Shown: one piece after another, positions 26,515-37,816 of the stretch
How the letters are laid out: each line of letters opens with the position of its first letter
Numbering within the stretch: position 1 is the stretch's first letter
Source: Advenella alkanexedens
GTDB lineage: Bacteria > Pseudomonadota > Gammaproteobacteria > Burkholderiales > Burkholderiaceae_B
DNA: 64,000 nucleotides
NCBI RefSeq assembly: GCF_019132845.1
Contig: NZ_JAHSPR010000010.1
Location: 35,081 to 99,080, forward strand
Reading direction: 5' to 3'
Notes under the pieces: generated by a model
What the model was told of the DNA's origin: nothing
The model's database searches: none
Seen by the model: the letters and a program-made list of their open reading frames with translations, nothing else
Program-made: the position numbers and the translations under genes

Positions 26515-26539
26515 ATTGTACCTTTCCCAGAGGTACAAT
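26515..26539. promoter_or_regulatory. Palindrome in the ychF promoter region
   Basis: ATTGTACCT (26515-26523) and AGGTACAAT (26531-26539) form perfect 9-bp arms around a 7-base centre, 36 bases before ychF, with no T-run. The right arm contains TACAAT, a possible -10 with TGAAAT at 26511-26516 as a weak -35. An operator overlapping a promoter is possible. Confidence 0.35.
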
Positions 26540-26575
26540 AGCGGGTTTCGTGCTTTGATTTATTAAGGATTTTCA

Positions 26576-27667
26576 ATGGCTCTTCAATGTGGCATCGTTG
26601 GTTTACCCAACGTAGGCAAATCAACTTTGTTTAATGCGTTAACGAAAGCGGGGATTGCCGCCGAAAATTACCCGTTTTGTACTATCGAGCCCAACGTAGG
26701 TATTGTGGAAGTGCCCGATCCACGGCTTGATGAACTTGCCACTATTGTCAAGCCCGAGCGCGTCCTGCCAGCCACTGTCGAATTTGTTGATATTGCTGGT
26801 CTGGTTGCCGGTGCTTCAAAAGGTGAGGGCCTGGGTAACCAGTTTCTGGCCAATATTCGTGAAACCGATGCCATTGTGCAGGTCGTGCGTTGCTTCGAGG
26901 ATGAAAACGTGGTGCACGTGGCCGGCAAGGTGGATCCCATTTCAGATATAGAAGTCATTAATACCGAACTGGCACTGGCAGATTTGTCTTCAGCAGAAAA
27001 AGCACTGCAAAAAGCCCAGAAAACCGCTCGTGCTGGCGATAAAGACGCACAAAAACTGTGTGCGGTGCTGGAGAAAATCATTCCTGTCCTGAACGAGGCC
27101 CGTCCAATCCGTTCGCTGGATCTTGATGAGGAAGAGCAGGCCCTGATCAAGTCCTATTGCTTCATTACCGCCAAACGTGCCATGTATGTGGCTAACGTGA
27201 AAGAAGACGGTTTTGAAAATAATCCTCATCTGGCTGCGGTACAGGAATATGCCAAGGCGGAGAATGCACCCGTGGTGGCGGTATGTGCAGCGATTGAAGC
27301 CGAGATTGCCGATCTGGATGATGAAGACAAAGAAGTCTTCCTGGCGGATATGGGCATGGAAGAGCCAGGTCTGAATCGTGTGATTCGTGCCGCTTATAAC
27401 TTGCTGGGTTTGCAAACCTATTTCACCGCCGGTGTCAAAGAGGTTCGTGCCTGGACAATTCGGGTGGGTGATACGGCTCCTAAAGCGGCGGGTGTTATCC
27501 ATACCGATTTTGAGCGTGGTTTTATCCGTGCACAAACCATTGCCTTTGATGATTTTGTCAAGTTCAAGGGTGAGCAAGGTGCCAAAGAAGCCGGAAAAAT
27601 GCGTGCTGAAGGTAAAGAGTACGTCGTCAGGGATGGTGATGTCCTGAACTTCCTGTTCAACGTGTGA
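26576..27667 (+). CDS. ychF: Redox-regulated ATPase YchF
   Basis: 363 residues, the standard length. An Obg-like P-loop protein that prefers ATP and binds ribosomes; it has been linked to the oxidative stress response. P-loop GLPNVGKS (9-16), switch region [17 protein letters not shown], and a C-terminal TGS domain with [26 protein letters not shown] sequence and DVLNFLFNV at the end. It commonly follows pth in proteobacteria; here two small genes intervene. Confidence 0.96.
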   Translation: MALQCGIVGLPNVGKSTLFNALTKAGIAAENYPFCTIEPNVGIVEVPDPRLDELATIVKPERVLPATVEFVDIAGLVAGASKGEGLGNQFLANIRETDAIVQVVRCFEDENVVHVAGKVDPISDIEVINTELALADLSSAEKALQKAQKTARAGDKDAQKLCAVLEKIIPVLNEARPIRSLDLDEEEQALIKSYCFITAKRAMYVANVKEDGFENNPHLAAVQEYAKAENAPVVAVCAAIEAEIADLDDEDKEVFLADMGMEEPGLNRVIRAAYNLLGLQTYFTAGVKEVRAWTIRVGDTAPKAAGVIHTDFERGFIRAQTIAFDDFVKFKGEQGAKEAGKMRAEGKEYVVRDGDVLNFLFNV

Positions 27668-27767
27668 TCTAATTTCCCTACCAGATAAGTAAAACTTGGG
27701 GTAGTATTAAGGACTTGGGTACGCATTGGTGCATTTTGCGCCAATGCCGGTCTTTAAAATAAAGTGA

Positions 27768-30503
27768 GTGAAAAAATCCGTCATGAAAAAATGGCTCAAG
27801 CGCGTGTTGGTGAGTCTGGTTGTGCTTCTGCTTGTCACCTTTGTGGGTGGTGCGGTCTTTTTGCTTACTTTTGATCCAAATGCCTATAAATATAAACTCG
27901 AAGAAATAGTCAGGTCCAATTATGACCGTGATCTTCAGATAAAAGGCGATATCGAATTATCACTTTTTCCCCGCATTGGCCTGTCGGTCAATCAACTGTC
28001 TTTGTCCGAGCCGGGTAGGGATGATGTTTTTGTTTCTATCAACAGTGCCCGTTTTGCGGTGGCTATCTGGCCACTTATTTCCAATCGTTTTGTGGTTGAT
28101 CATGTCGCGGTCAGTGGTTTCAAGGCCTGGGTGGTACGTAATGAAGCCGGCGATCTGAACTTTGAAGACCTGTTTGAACAAAAAGTAGTCGTTGATCATC
28201 TTAAAGACGAGGCCGATGGCGATACCGTATTGCCTCAGCCCCATAATGCCGATTTTAAAATTGATATTGCCGGGCTTGAGCTCCAGAATGGCGAGGTTTA
28301 TTTCAAGGATCTGGCCAATCAGCTGGATATGCGTTTGCAAGGCATGTCAATTAATACGGGCAGGGTCACCTTTGACCAGCCTTTTGATATTTCACTGGCC
28401 GCACGGCTGGAAGGTGATCATCCCCGGGTGAATGCACAATTGAATGTGCAGGGGCTGCTCAAGCTGGACCCGGTAACCAAACTTTATAATGCCCAGAAAC
28501 TGGAGGTTGCCTTAAAAGGCAGACTGGGCGATATTGATGCCAGCAGTGCAACCCTTAAAGGCAGTTTCAACATAGATAGTTTTGCCCATGCGATTACCGG
28601 CTCTGGCATGGAGTTGGTGCTGGCTGGAAATGGAGCCGAAGGTGCATCACTTAAAAAAATTGATGTGAGTGTGACGGCACCAAAATTGATTTTCGATTCT
28701 TCCGCACCCTTGCTGCAGCTTGAAAATTTTTCGTTCAAGGGCAATGCGCAGCACGTCAATGAGCAGTCTTATGAGTGGTCTTTTGAATCACCGGAACTGG
28801 ATATTTCCTCTACCGTGGCTGGTGGTAAACCGCTGATTGGTTTTCTTCGGATGAAGGGGCGTGAACAGGTTGGGGTGAATTTATCGCTCAAGGGTATTAG
28901 TGGCTCTGCCGATAACCTGAAAATTTCGGAAGTCAAAATTGATGGCAAGTATGCGCAGCCCAATAACCGTGTGATTGGTTTGAATATTTCTTCACCGGCA
29001 CAGATGAATCTGATTGACCGGATCGTGATGCTTTCCGCGATTAGTGGCAATGCCAGTTTCAAGGATCAAGGGTTAGAAGAGCAACAGGTTCCTCTGATTG
29101 GCAGTATCAATGCCGATTTCCAGAAAGATCGGGCCAGCTTCAAGCTGGATGCAGTGGTGAATGCCGGTAAATTTAATCTGGATGGCGAGCTGCATAATTT
29201 TTCCAGGCCAAATGTAAATTTTGATTTAATGGCAGATTCCATCAGTCTTGATCAGATTCTGGGGCCGATTGCGGCAGTAGCCAAGAAAGAAAACAACACT
29301 GCAGAAACAGGAAAAGCTGAAAAATCCGTAGCGTCTCCTGAATCAGTGCCGGAAAAAAATAACAAAGCCGTAACTGTCCAGGCAGCTGAAAACACTGTGG
29401 GGCAATCGTCCCAACCCCAGCAAGTATCCGCGCCCGCTGGCAGCCTGAAGCGAGAGTTGCTCCAGGCATTGCGTGGCATGGGAACGATTAATCTGAAGCA
29501 GATGCGCTATCAGGATATCGCTTTCAATGATGTACAGGCTATTTTTCGTTTCGATCGCGATAATCTTGAAATGACTTCGTTCAAATCCTGGGTTTTTGAT
29601 GGGCAGGTACGGGCAGATGCAAAGTTTGATTTGGCCAATGAAGATATCAAAACCGGTGTGGAGTTGGAAGCCATAGACGTGTCCCAAATGTTGCAGGCGC
29701 TCAATTGGACTCCCTGGGTAAGTGGGCGTGCCTTTATCAGGCTACAGCTTGAAAGCAAGGGATCCAATGAACAAACTATCCTGGATAATATCAAGGGACA
29801 GGTCCAGGTCAAGGCTGAAAATGGTCTTGTCAAGGGTTTTGATCTCAACCGGCTGGAAAATGACCCGTTGACATACCTGGATCCTGATACGTCAACATAT
29901 CCATTTACGGTCGATCTTAATGCCTCCAGTCCTTACTCCCGGATTGTTGCGGATGCGCAAGTTGACAACGGCATTGCACAGCTGTCTTCTTTGTTATTTG
30001 AAAGTGAGAAATTTGTGGTTCAGGGGCAGGCGGATGAAATGCTGGTTAATTTGAACAAGGGAGATTTCACGCTTCCTGTCACCTTGAAGACACGTCAGCC
30101 GGTTAACATCAGTCAAGGTACTGTTACGCTTTCGATCAAGGAAATAAACATGCCAGCCATTGTTTCAAGAGTCGGTCAGTCGTTAAGCGTTCAGCTGCAA
30201 TGGGATAAAGTTAAAAATTCGCCATTGGGAAAATTGCTGGAAAAGAAAAAAGAACAGGTGGCGAAAGAGCGGGCTGAAAAAGAGCAGGCTGAAAAAGAAC
30301 AGGCAATAAAAGAGCAGGCAATAAAAGAGCAGGCAATAAAAGAACAGTCTGTTACAGAGCAGAAGCAGGCGCCTGCTTTGGAGGCATCCGATGCAAGTGA
30401 AATGGCCTCTCCGGCAGCACCCGACGAGTCAGGCGCCCCAGAGGCGGCCCCTGTTCCATCAACAGAAACCGAAGCCGCTGTCCCTGTTGAAGTCCAACCA
30501 TAA
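27768..30503 (+). CDS. AsmA-family protein
   Basis: About 911 residues. An N-terminal membrane anchor (RVLVSLVVLLLVTFVGGAVF) is followed by the AsmA signature (LTFDPNAYK, then the early GDIELSLFPRIGLSVNQLSL). A long periplasmic beta-rich body and the C-terminal AsmA domain (LKKMRYQ-like region, VSGRAFIRLQLESKGSNEQ) complete it. AsmA-like proteins are bridge-like lipid-transport factors between inner and outer membranes. A Pro/Glu/Lys-rich disordered linker lies mid-protein, and the C-terminus is a charged repeat (KEQAIKEQ units) ending in an Ala/Pro/Glu tail. Start is GTG 27768 or ATG 27783; neither has a strong ribosome site. Confidence 0.85.
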   Translation: MKKSVMKKWLKRVLVSLVVLLLVTFVGGAVFLLTFDPNAYKYKLEEIVRSNYDRDLQIKGDIELSLFPRIGLSVNQLSLSEPGRDDVFVSINSARFAVAIWPLISNRFVVDHVAVSGFKAWVVRNEAGDLNFEDLFEQKVVVDHLKDEADGDTVLPQPHNADFKIDIAGLELQNGEVYFKDLANQLDMRLQGMSINTGRVTFDQPFDISLAARLEGDHPRVNAQLNVQGLLKLDPVTKLYNAQKLEVALKGRLGDIDASSATLKGSFNIDSFAHAITGSGMELVLAGNGAEGASLKKIDVSVTAPKLIFDSSAPLLQLENFSFKGNAQHVNEQSYEWSFESPELDISSTVAGGKPLIGFLRMKGREQVGVNLSLKGISGSADNLKISEVKIDGKYAQPNNRVIGLNISSPAQMNLIDRIVMLSAISGNASFKDQGLEEQQVPLIGSINADFQKDRASFKLDAVVNAGKFNLDGELHNFSRPNVNFDLMADSISLDQILGPIAAVAKKENNTAETGKAEKSVASPESVPEKNNKAVTVQAAENTVGQSSQPQQVSAPAGSLKRELLQALRGMGTINLKQMRYQDIAFNDVQAIFRFDRDNLEMTSFKSWVFDGQVRADAKFDLANEDIKTGVELEAIDVSQMLQALNWTPWVSGRAFIRLQLESKGSNEQTILDNIKGQVQVKAENGLVKGFDLNRLENDPLTYLDPDTSTYPFTVDLNASSPYSRIVADAQVDNGIAQLSSLLFESEKFVVQGQADEMLVNLNKGDFTLPVTLKTRQPVNISQGTVTLSIKEINMPAIVSRVGQSLSVQLQWDKVKNSPLGKLLEKKKEQVAKERAEKEQAEKEQAIKEQAIKEQAIKEQSVTEQKQAPALEASDASEMASPAAPDESGAPEAAPVPSTETEAAVPVEVQP
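30273..30347 (+). repeat. 15-bp tandem repeat in the AsmA gene
   Basis: Five in-frame 15-bp units encoding AEKEQ, AEKEQ, AIKEQ, AIKEQ, AIKEQ. The last three are near-identical (CAGGCAATAAAAGAG). Copy-number change would alter length without a frameshift. Confidence 0.8.
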
Positions 30504-30549
30504 TGGTTTCTTCTTTTTGTTTTATTAATTATTTCTCATCCGTTTTATT

Positions 30550-30939
30550 ATGAATGAAACAGCAAAATTCACCCCGGTTTTTTCATGTATGGCAGTCAGG
30601 GATAGTGTTCAGCCTGAGTACCAGAATCGCTGGTTTCTGATGGATGAAAACGCCCAGGTTTTAGAGGACTCGGAGGGAAAGACAGCAGAGCTTTCATTGT
30701 CCATCCGGTTTTCTTATCTGGTTTTCAGGGCCCCGGGCATGTTGCGGCTGGATATCCCCATGGATGTCCTGGAAGATGATGAGGAAGCGTTTGAGTCAAT
30801 TACCCTGAATGGGCAATCATTACGGGCAGTGAATGAGGGAGAGTTGGCCACAGCCTGGTTTTCCAACTATTATGGCAAAACCATTCATTTAATGAAATTG
30901 CACCCGGAAGATCACCAAGCCTTGCAGGCGACAGCCTGA
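30550..30939 (+). CDS. Stand-alone MOSC N-terminal-like protein
   Basis: 129 residues. The pattern NRWFLMDENAQVLED, the hydrophobic APGMLRLDIPMD and AWFSNYYGKTIHLMKLHPED matches the beta-barrel domain that precedes MOSC domains (as in YcbX), where it reads roughly DRRWMLVDxxG ... APGM ... WFSxFLGxPVRLV. The molybdenum-cofactor-binding MOSC domain is absent: the frame stops right where it should begin, and nothing downstream encodes it. It may be a genuine short family or a truncated descendant. Function unknown. Confidence 0.6.
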   Translation: MNETAKFTPVFSCMAVRDSVQPEYQNRWFLMDENAQVLEDSEGKTAELSLSIRFSYLVFRAPGMLRLDIPMDVLEDDEEAFESITLNGQSLRAVNEGELATAWFSNYYGKTIHLMKLHPEDHQALQATA

Positions 30940-30964
30940 AACATGTAAGCGCAGAAGGCACACC

Positions 30965-30990
30965 CCACCTGAACGCTGGACGTTAGGTGG
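30965..30990. terminator. Hairpin between convergent genes
   Basis: CCACCTgAACG pairs with CGTTAGGTGG (one bulged base) around CTGGA. There is no T-run on either side. It sits between the MOSC-N-like gene and the convergent ferredoxin gene. Confidence 0.4.
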
Positions 30991-31011
30991 CGGTGGTTCA
31001 TAACATGCTGC

Positions 31012-31293
<282 letters not shown>

Positions 31294-31441
31294 TTATATT
31301 CCATTTTAAGGGCTGACCGGCATATACGGACTATTTTACTAGGGATATTAGGGCTGCATCAATCAATAAATCCGGGGCGGCAAAATGCAACCTGCTGAAC
31401 TGGTGCGCATCTGCAGGCTGTAAAAAATATGCCAGAATGAA

Positions 31442-31477
31442 ATGACCTGAATTTGTATTATTGCAAAATCAGGTCAT
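31442..31477. repeat. Inverted repeat between ferredoxin and coaD genes
   Basis: 14-bp arms 31442-31455 and 31464-31477 (ATGACCTGA-TTTG type) with one mismatch and an 8-base loop. No T-run follows. The region 31258-31535 otherwise shows no gene. Confidence 0.6.
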
Positions 31478-31492
31478 GACAGGGTGTTTTGA

Positions 31493-31532
31493 ATATCGTT
31501 AACCGTATCGGTAAGCCGGTACTTAACGATAT
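31493..31532 (-). terminator. Hairpin immediately after the coaD stop codon
   Basis: Perfect 10-bp arms ATATCGTTAA (31493-31502) and TTAACGATAT (31523-31532) enclose a 20-base loop that can itself pair (CCG/CGG). It starts 3 bases after the coaD stop on the minus strand. Without a U-run it may instead be an mRNA 3-prime stabiliser. Confidence 0.45.
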
Positions 31533-31535
31533 GGC

Positions 31536-32072
<537 letters not shown>

Positions 32073-32087
32073 TTATAAGGTAATTTA

Positions 32088-32675
32088 CTACACTTCATTA
32101 AATTGGTGTAGCTGAAAAAACACGGCACCGGCCTTTCCTTCCTTCATTAATTTGAAAGGGGGACTTAAGGTGATTTTTTTTTCGGATTCTGTATAAAGTA
32201 ATGAGCCGGGTTTCAAAATTTGGGGCAGATAAGGCAAAACTTCCTGGATTAAATCCTTTTGAAATGGGGGATCCAGAAAAACCAGGTCAAAGCGGCTGGC
32301 ATCCATGCGTTTTAGAACCAGCATGGCGTCACCATTGTTAATCCGTACTTGCTGCAAATTGAGCTTGTCGCGAATTTGTCGCAGATTGAGCATGGCTTGG
32401 GGGTTGTTTTCAACCATTTGCACGTGTTTTGCGCCACGTGAGGCGGCTTCAAAGCCCAGGGCACCTGTGCCGGCAAACAGATCCAGAACCGATTTATTAC
32501 TGTAATCACTGTCCCATAAGTGGTTAATCCAGTTGAAAACGGTTTCCCGAACGCGGTCAGGCGTGGGGCGCAGCCCCGGAACGTCGGCCACCGGAAGGAT
32601 CGTGCGCTTGAGATGGCCTCCGATAATACGGACTTTATGCGGTGTCCCGCTGGTTTTTTTATAAGTTGTATTCAT
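32088..32675 (-). CDS. rsmD: 16S rRNA (guanine-966-N2) methyltransferase RsmD
   Basis: 195 residues. A SAM-dependent methyltransferase acting on G966 of 16S rRNA in the small subunit. N-terminal VRIIGGHLKRTILPV and LRPTPDRVRETVFNW, SAM site LDLFAGTGALGFEAASRGA and catalytic FLDPPF are all intact. It is divergent from ftsY, an arrangement conserved across proteobacteria (E. coli rsmD-ftsY). Confidence 0.94.
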   Translation of the reverse strand: MNTTYKKTSGTPHKVRIIGGHLKRTILPVADVPGLRPTPDRVRETVFNWINHLWDSDYSNKSVLDLFAGTGALGFEAASRGAKHVQMVENNPQAMLNLRQIRDKLNLQQVRINNGDAMLVLKRMDASRFDLVFLDPPFQKDLIQEVLPYLPQILKPGSLLYTESEKKITLSPPFKLMKEGKAGAVFFQLHQFNEV

Positions 32676-32897
32676 GATTTTTGTATTGCTGCATTGAACC
32701 CACTATGATCAAAAATGGTGGCGTTGAGCGCCATATTTGTCTGTGCTTGTACAGGATAAACGTGTTTGGGCAAAATAACGGCATCTTCCTGTGGTTTGCG
32801 TGGATAAGATTATAAGCGCAAGCAGAAAAGCAAAAATAAAAAACAGGACTGTTAAAATACTTCTTCAGAATCAAATTTTTAATATATCGAATTTCAT

Positions 32898-34241
<1,344 letters not shown>

Positions 34242-34272
34242 GTCGTTGCGATATGGCCATTCGGCTTAAATG

Positions 34273-34330
34273 AAAACCACCCTATGAAGATAATGCAAGC
34301 TGGCATTAAAAGTTCATAGGGTGGTTTTTT
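34273..34330 (+). terminator. Terminator after ftsY
   Basis: A perfect 16-bp stem (34273-34288 AAAACCACCCTATGAA with 34313-34328) and a T-run. The 24-base loop holds a nested AATGC/GCATT stem. On the minus strand the A-rich side would read as T-rich, so it may also stop leftward transcription. Confidence 0.88.
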
Positions 34331-34422
34331 CGGATTGTGCTGGTCTATTCAAGTATAAGGCTTGTTGTTCCAGGATTTATTGCCCTCCCCTTGCGGAAAG
34401 GAGGCATGAACGGCTTTATGGT

Positions 34423-36132
34423 TCAAAACTTGATGCGCTTTGGCAGTTCTTTCAATGCTTCATCAGCGTGTTTTTTGCAGGTTTCCAGATTGGCGGATAG
34501 CCAGCCCACGGCAAACCAGGTTTCAGGGTAAGCATCGGTGTACTGACGGTAAAACGTATGGGCGGTTGAGTAGTCGTTGAGAATGCCAAACGTTTCCTGT
34601 GCCGTGGCCAGTCGCTTCACATAAAAACCCAGGTTGCTGTCGGTATGAAGTGCCTCATAGACATTCAGGCCGTAACGCATTCGCTTGATTTTTTTGCGCA
34701 GGTCATGATAGGCCTCAATATCGTTTTTATCCTCGGTTTTCCAGTGGTTGACAATATCCTTGTTCCATTTGTTAAGCTGTGCTTCCAGTTGTTTGCGCAG
34801 CGTGACTTTAGGCTGTGTGGATGGAATCAGGGGGATAATCAGCAGGGGAGGCTGGCTGTTGGCCGTGTTTTCCTTAGGTGATTTTTCCGCTGCTTTGGTT
34901 GTGCTTTCCTGGAGCGGGGTATGTTTATCCACATCCTCGACATCAATTGCCATATCCATGGCCGCAGGGGCTTCTGTTACTTCTGCCGCTTCGTCTGTTG
35001 CGGGGATGGGATCGATGGCGGGTGTCAATACCGTCCACTTTAGCAATTTAACCAGCCATGATTGGAAGGCAACGCTTTGTGCGATTTCCTGTGCGGTACG
35101 GACGCTCTCATGCTGTTCAAATTGGATATGAGGCATGCCTGCCGCTTCCAGTTTGGGCACAATGGTTTCCAGCATGACGTCCAGGTCACGGGTGGCACCA
35201 AAATGGCCAAGGTGTATTTTTAACTCTGCCCGCAGTTCGGGTTCGGGCAGGGTGGCAATTTTGCCAAAAAGTTTCCAGTTGCTTGCCAGGCGTCGCATGC
35301 CAATGCGCAGTTGGTGCACATGTTCTGGCCGGCCAACAGAAACCACACCCAGGGTGTCTATTTCAGCCAGTGGACCTGCATTGAGGCAGATTTGTTCAAG
35401 GCATTCCTCGGTGGTGGCAATGAGCGCCTGGGTGGCGTTCTGGTTTTTATTTATTTGATAGGGGCGGGCTTTGCGGGGTGCCCAGAAACGGTCAATTTCG
35501 CTTGTGCGAACAATTTGTGGTGATGTGGAGGTTTTTGCCTGTTTGATGTTTTGTGCGGCGGTAGCCAACGCATCACCACGGTGTGATTTGCTGCGTAAAT
35601 CCAGCTGCAGTTTGTATTTTTCCAGCCAGCGCAAGCCCACTTCAAAAATAGCTTCGGGTGAACCGTTTTGCAGTTCAAACTCCACTTCGGAAACGGGCAG
35701 TTCAAGATCGCCAGAGCGGATAACACCACGGTCATAGGCGATTTCGATAATGCCTTTGGCAACACGATGTTTTCGGAATACCCGGACAACATCGGTTTCA
35801 TAGCGTAGTTCCAGTGGGTTGTCCAGGTTGGTTAATACGGCCTGTGCAGGTGTCCCGACGTATAGAGACAGGTCCAGAATGGGACCCGGACGGTCGTGAT
35901 TGAGTTCCAGTTTGCTGATGGCGTTATTGCCGGGCATTTTCAGGGTTTGAACCCATTGGGTACCTTCCAGACGCAGTCTGATCGCGACTTTGGCCTTGGC
36001 AAGTTCACGGGCAGGCGTATCAAAATACATGGCCCGCAAAGGAAGTTCTTCAGCCCGCGCCGTGCGCACGGCTTTTTCTACTGTTTTTTGCGCATGAATG
36101 GGCACATGCAGTTTAAGTTCCTGTTCAGACAT
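34423..36132 (-). CDS. CYTH-CHAD domain protein (triphosphatase-like)
   Basis: 569 residues. The N-terminal CYTH domain (about 1-200) starts with EQELKLHV, in place of the usual E-x-E-x-K, and has RLRLEGTQWVQTLK and the late SEVEFELQ strand. The C-terminal CHAD domain (about 235-569) has VHQLRIGMRRLASNWKLF and YHDLRKKIKRMRYGL, His/Arg-rich helices that bind polyphosphate. The pair resembles YgiF-type inorganic triphosphatases. A low-complexity insert of about 70 residues (Ala/Glu/Thr/Pro-rich) interrupts the CHAD domain. Confidence 0.85.
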   Translation of the reverse strand: MSEQELKLHVPIHAQKTVEKAVRTARAEELPLRAMYFDTPARELAKAKVAIRLRLEGTQWVQTLKMPGNNAISKLELNHDRPGPILDLSLYVGTPAQAVLTNLDNPLELRYETDVVRVFRKHRVAKGIIEIAYDRGVIRSGDLELPVSEVEFELQNGSPEAIFEVGLRWLEKYKLQLDLRSKSHRGDALATAAQNIKQAKTSTSPQIVRTSEIDRFWAPRKARPYQINKNQNATQALIATTEECLEQICLNAGPLAEIDTLGVVSVGRPEHVHQLRIGMRRLASNWKLFGKIATLPEPELRAELKIHLGHFGATRDLDVMLETIVPKLEAAGMPHIQFEQHESVRTAQEIAQSVAFQSWLVKLLKWTVLTPAIDPIPATDEAAEVTEAPAAMDMAIDVEDVDKHTPLQESTTKAAEKSPKENTANSQPPLLIIPLIPSTQPKVTLRKQLEAQLNKWNKDIVNHWKTEDKNDIEAYHDLRKKIKRMRYGLNVYEALHTDSNLGFYVKRLATAQETFGILNDYSTAHTFYRQYTDAYPETWFAVGWLSANLETCKKHADEALKELPKRIKF

Positions 36133-36222
36133 AGGGGATTGACTTTATAAAATTCAGAGTACCCTATCTTAACATTTGAAATGGAGGTATTAAATGACAA
36201 GTGATGGCAGTGAGCGTTTATG

Positions 36223-37767
36223 TCACCTAAATGTCTGTTTTTCAAGCCATTTTTGCAAGGCAAGCGTTTGTTCCGGGGTGAAATGCAGGCCCAGTCGTGT
36301 TCTGCGCCATAAAATGTCTTGCGCATAGCGTGCCCATTCGTGTTCTAGCTGCCATTTCACTTCAGCTTCATATAAATCATGGCCAAAGTGTTGCCCAAGA
36401 CTTTCGATATTGTTTTTTTCTGCCAGAAAACTCAAGGCAAGCGTACCATAGGTGCGGGCATATCGACGGGCTGTGTTTTCGGGCAGCCACGGGTATTGTT
36501 TTTGCAGTTGTGATATGAAAAGATTGATGTCTGCATTGGGCATATCAGCGCCAGGCAAGGGGGCTGCATGGGTCCAAGGCTGATGTTTGCCAGTGAAGGG
36601 GGCCAGTTTTTCAAGGGCGTGTTCGGCCAGTTTGCGATAGGTGGTTATTTTGCCACCAATAATAGACAGCAGGGGCGGTGAGGAACCCGTGCCGCCACTC
36701 ACGTCAAATACGTAATCACGTGTTGTGGTTGAGGCATTGCCCTGGGCATCATCGTAAAGGGGGCGTACGCCAGACCAGGTGGAGACAATGTCTTCATGAC
36801 GGATGGTTTGTTTGAAATAGGCATTGACCGATTGCAGCAGATAATCGGTTTCTTCGGCAGAAATGGCGACTTTATCCGGATCTCCGTGAAAATCGACATC
36901 GGTGGTGCCAATCATTGAAAAATCATTTTGGTAAGGGGTGACAAAAATAATGCGCTTGTCTTGGTTTTGCAGGATATAGGCGTGCGTGCCGTCATAAAGC
37001 CTGGGTGTGACCAAATGGCTGCCCTTGACCAGACGCAGTTTGCTGTTGCCGGCGGTTTTGTTGCCGTGCTGGGCCGCCAGGTTCTGGATATCATCCACCC
37101 ATGGTCCTGCAGCATTGACCAGAATCTTTGCCTGTACGTTCCGGACTGTACCATCCTGGTGTCGTAAGGTGGCCAGCCAGGTATTATCTTGCGTTTGAAG
37201 ACCGATGCATTCGCAACGGGTTAAAATTTGTGCACCACGGGCCCGAGCGTCCATGGCATTAAGAATGACCAGACGAGAGTCATCAACATTGCAGTCTGAG
37301 TAAATAAACCCTTTTTTAATGCTGTCATTAAGGGGAGTGGCGTAGACCGAGGTTTCAGCCAGGGAAATTTGCCGTGAACCGGGCAGATTTCGGGAGCGTT
37401 TGGCCAAGTGGTCGTACAAAAACAGGCCAATCCGAATCATCCAGGCTGGTCTGAGATTTTGGTTGTGGGGCAAGACAAAACGCATGGGGTGTACAATGTG
37501 TGGTGCATTGCCAAGCAAGACCTCGCGTTCGGCCAGTGCTTCGCGTACCAGCCGGAACTCGTATTGTTCCAGGTATCTGAGGCCTCCATGAATCAGTTTG
37601 CTGCTGGCCGAAGAGGTGGCGCCCGCCAGGTCCTGTTTTTCGCAAAGCAATACTTTCAGACCCCTGCCCGCTGCATCCCGGGCAATACCCGTGCCGTTAA
37701 TACCGCCACCAATAACAAGAATATCCGCCTTGTCCAAATATAGTGCTGCCGTCGTACTCATAGCCAT
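36223..37767 (-). CDS. glpD: Aerobic glycerol-3-phosphate dehydrogenase
   Basis: 514 residues. A membrane-associated FAD enzyme oxidising sn-glycerol 3-phosphate to dihydroxyacetone phosphate and reducing the quinone pool. FAD motif ILVIGGGINGTGIARDAAGR; then ATSSASSKLIHGGLRYLEQ, the GTTDVDFHGDPDK segment and WSGVRPLYDD. Start is ambiguous between 37767 and 37761 (MAM...). The MarR-type regulator gene lies 49 bp upstream on the same strand and may be cotranscribed. No glpF or glpK in view. Confidence 0.94.
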   Translation of the reverse strand: MAMSTTAALYLDKADILVIGGGINGTGIARDAAGRGLKVLLCEKQDLAGATSSASSKLIHGGLRYLEQYEFRLVREALAEREVLLGNAPHIVHPMRFVLPHNQNLRPAWMIRIGLFLYDHLAKRSRNLPGSRQISLAETSVYATPLNDSIKKGFIYSDCNVDDSRLVILNAMDARARGAQILTRCECIGLQTQDNTWLATLRHQDGTVRNVQAKILVNAAGPWVDDIQNLAAQHGNKTAGNSKLRLVKGSHLVTPRLYDGTHAYILQNQDKRIIFVTPYQNDFSMIGTTDVDFHGDPDKVAISAEETDYLLQSVNAYFKQTIRHEDIVSTWSGVRPLYDDAQGNASTTTRDYVFDVSGGTGSSPPLLSIIGGKITTYRKLAEHALEKLAPFTGKHQPWTHAAPLPGADMPNADINLFISQLQKQYPWLPENTARRYARTYGTLALSFLAEKNNIESLGQHFGHDLYEAEVKWQLEHEWARYAQDILWRRTRLGLHFTPEQTLALQKWLEKQTFR

Positions 37768-37816
37768 CCCAGTGTCAGTCGTGTTGGTGGTTAACGGGGG
37801 AGAGCCAGGTTAGCCC

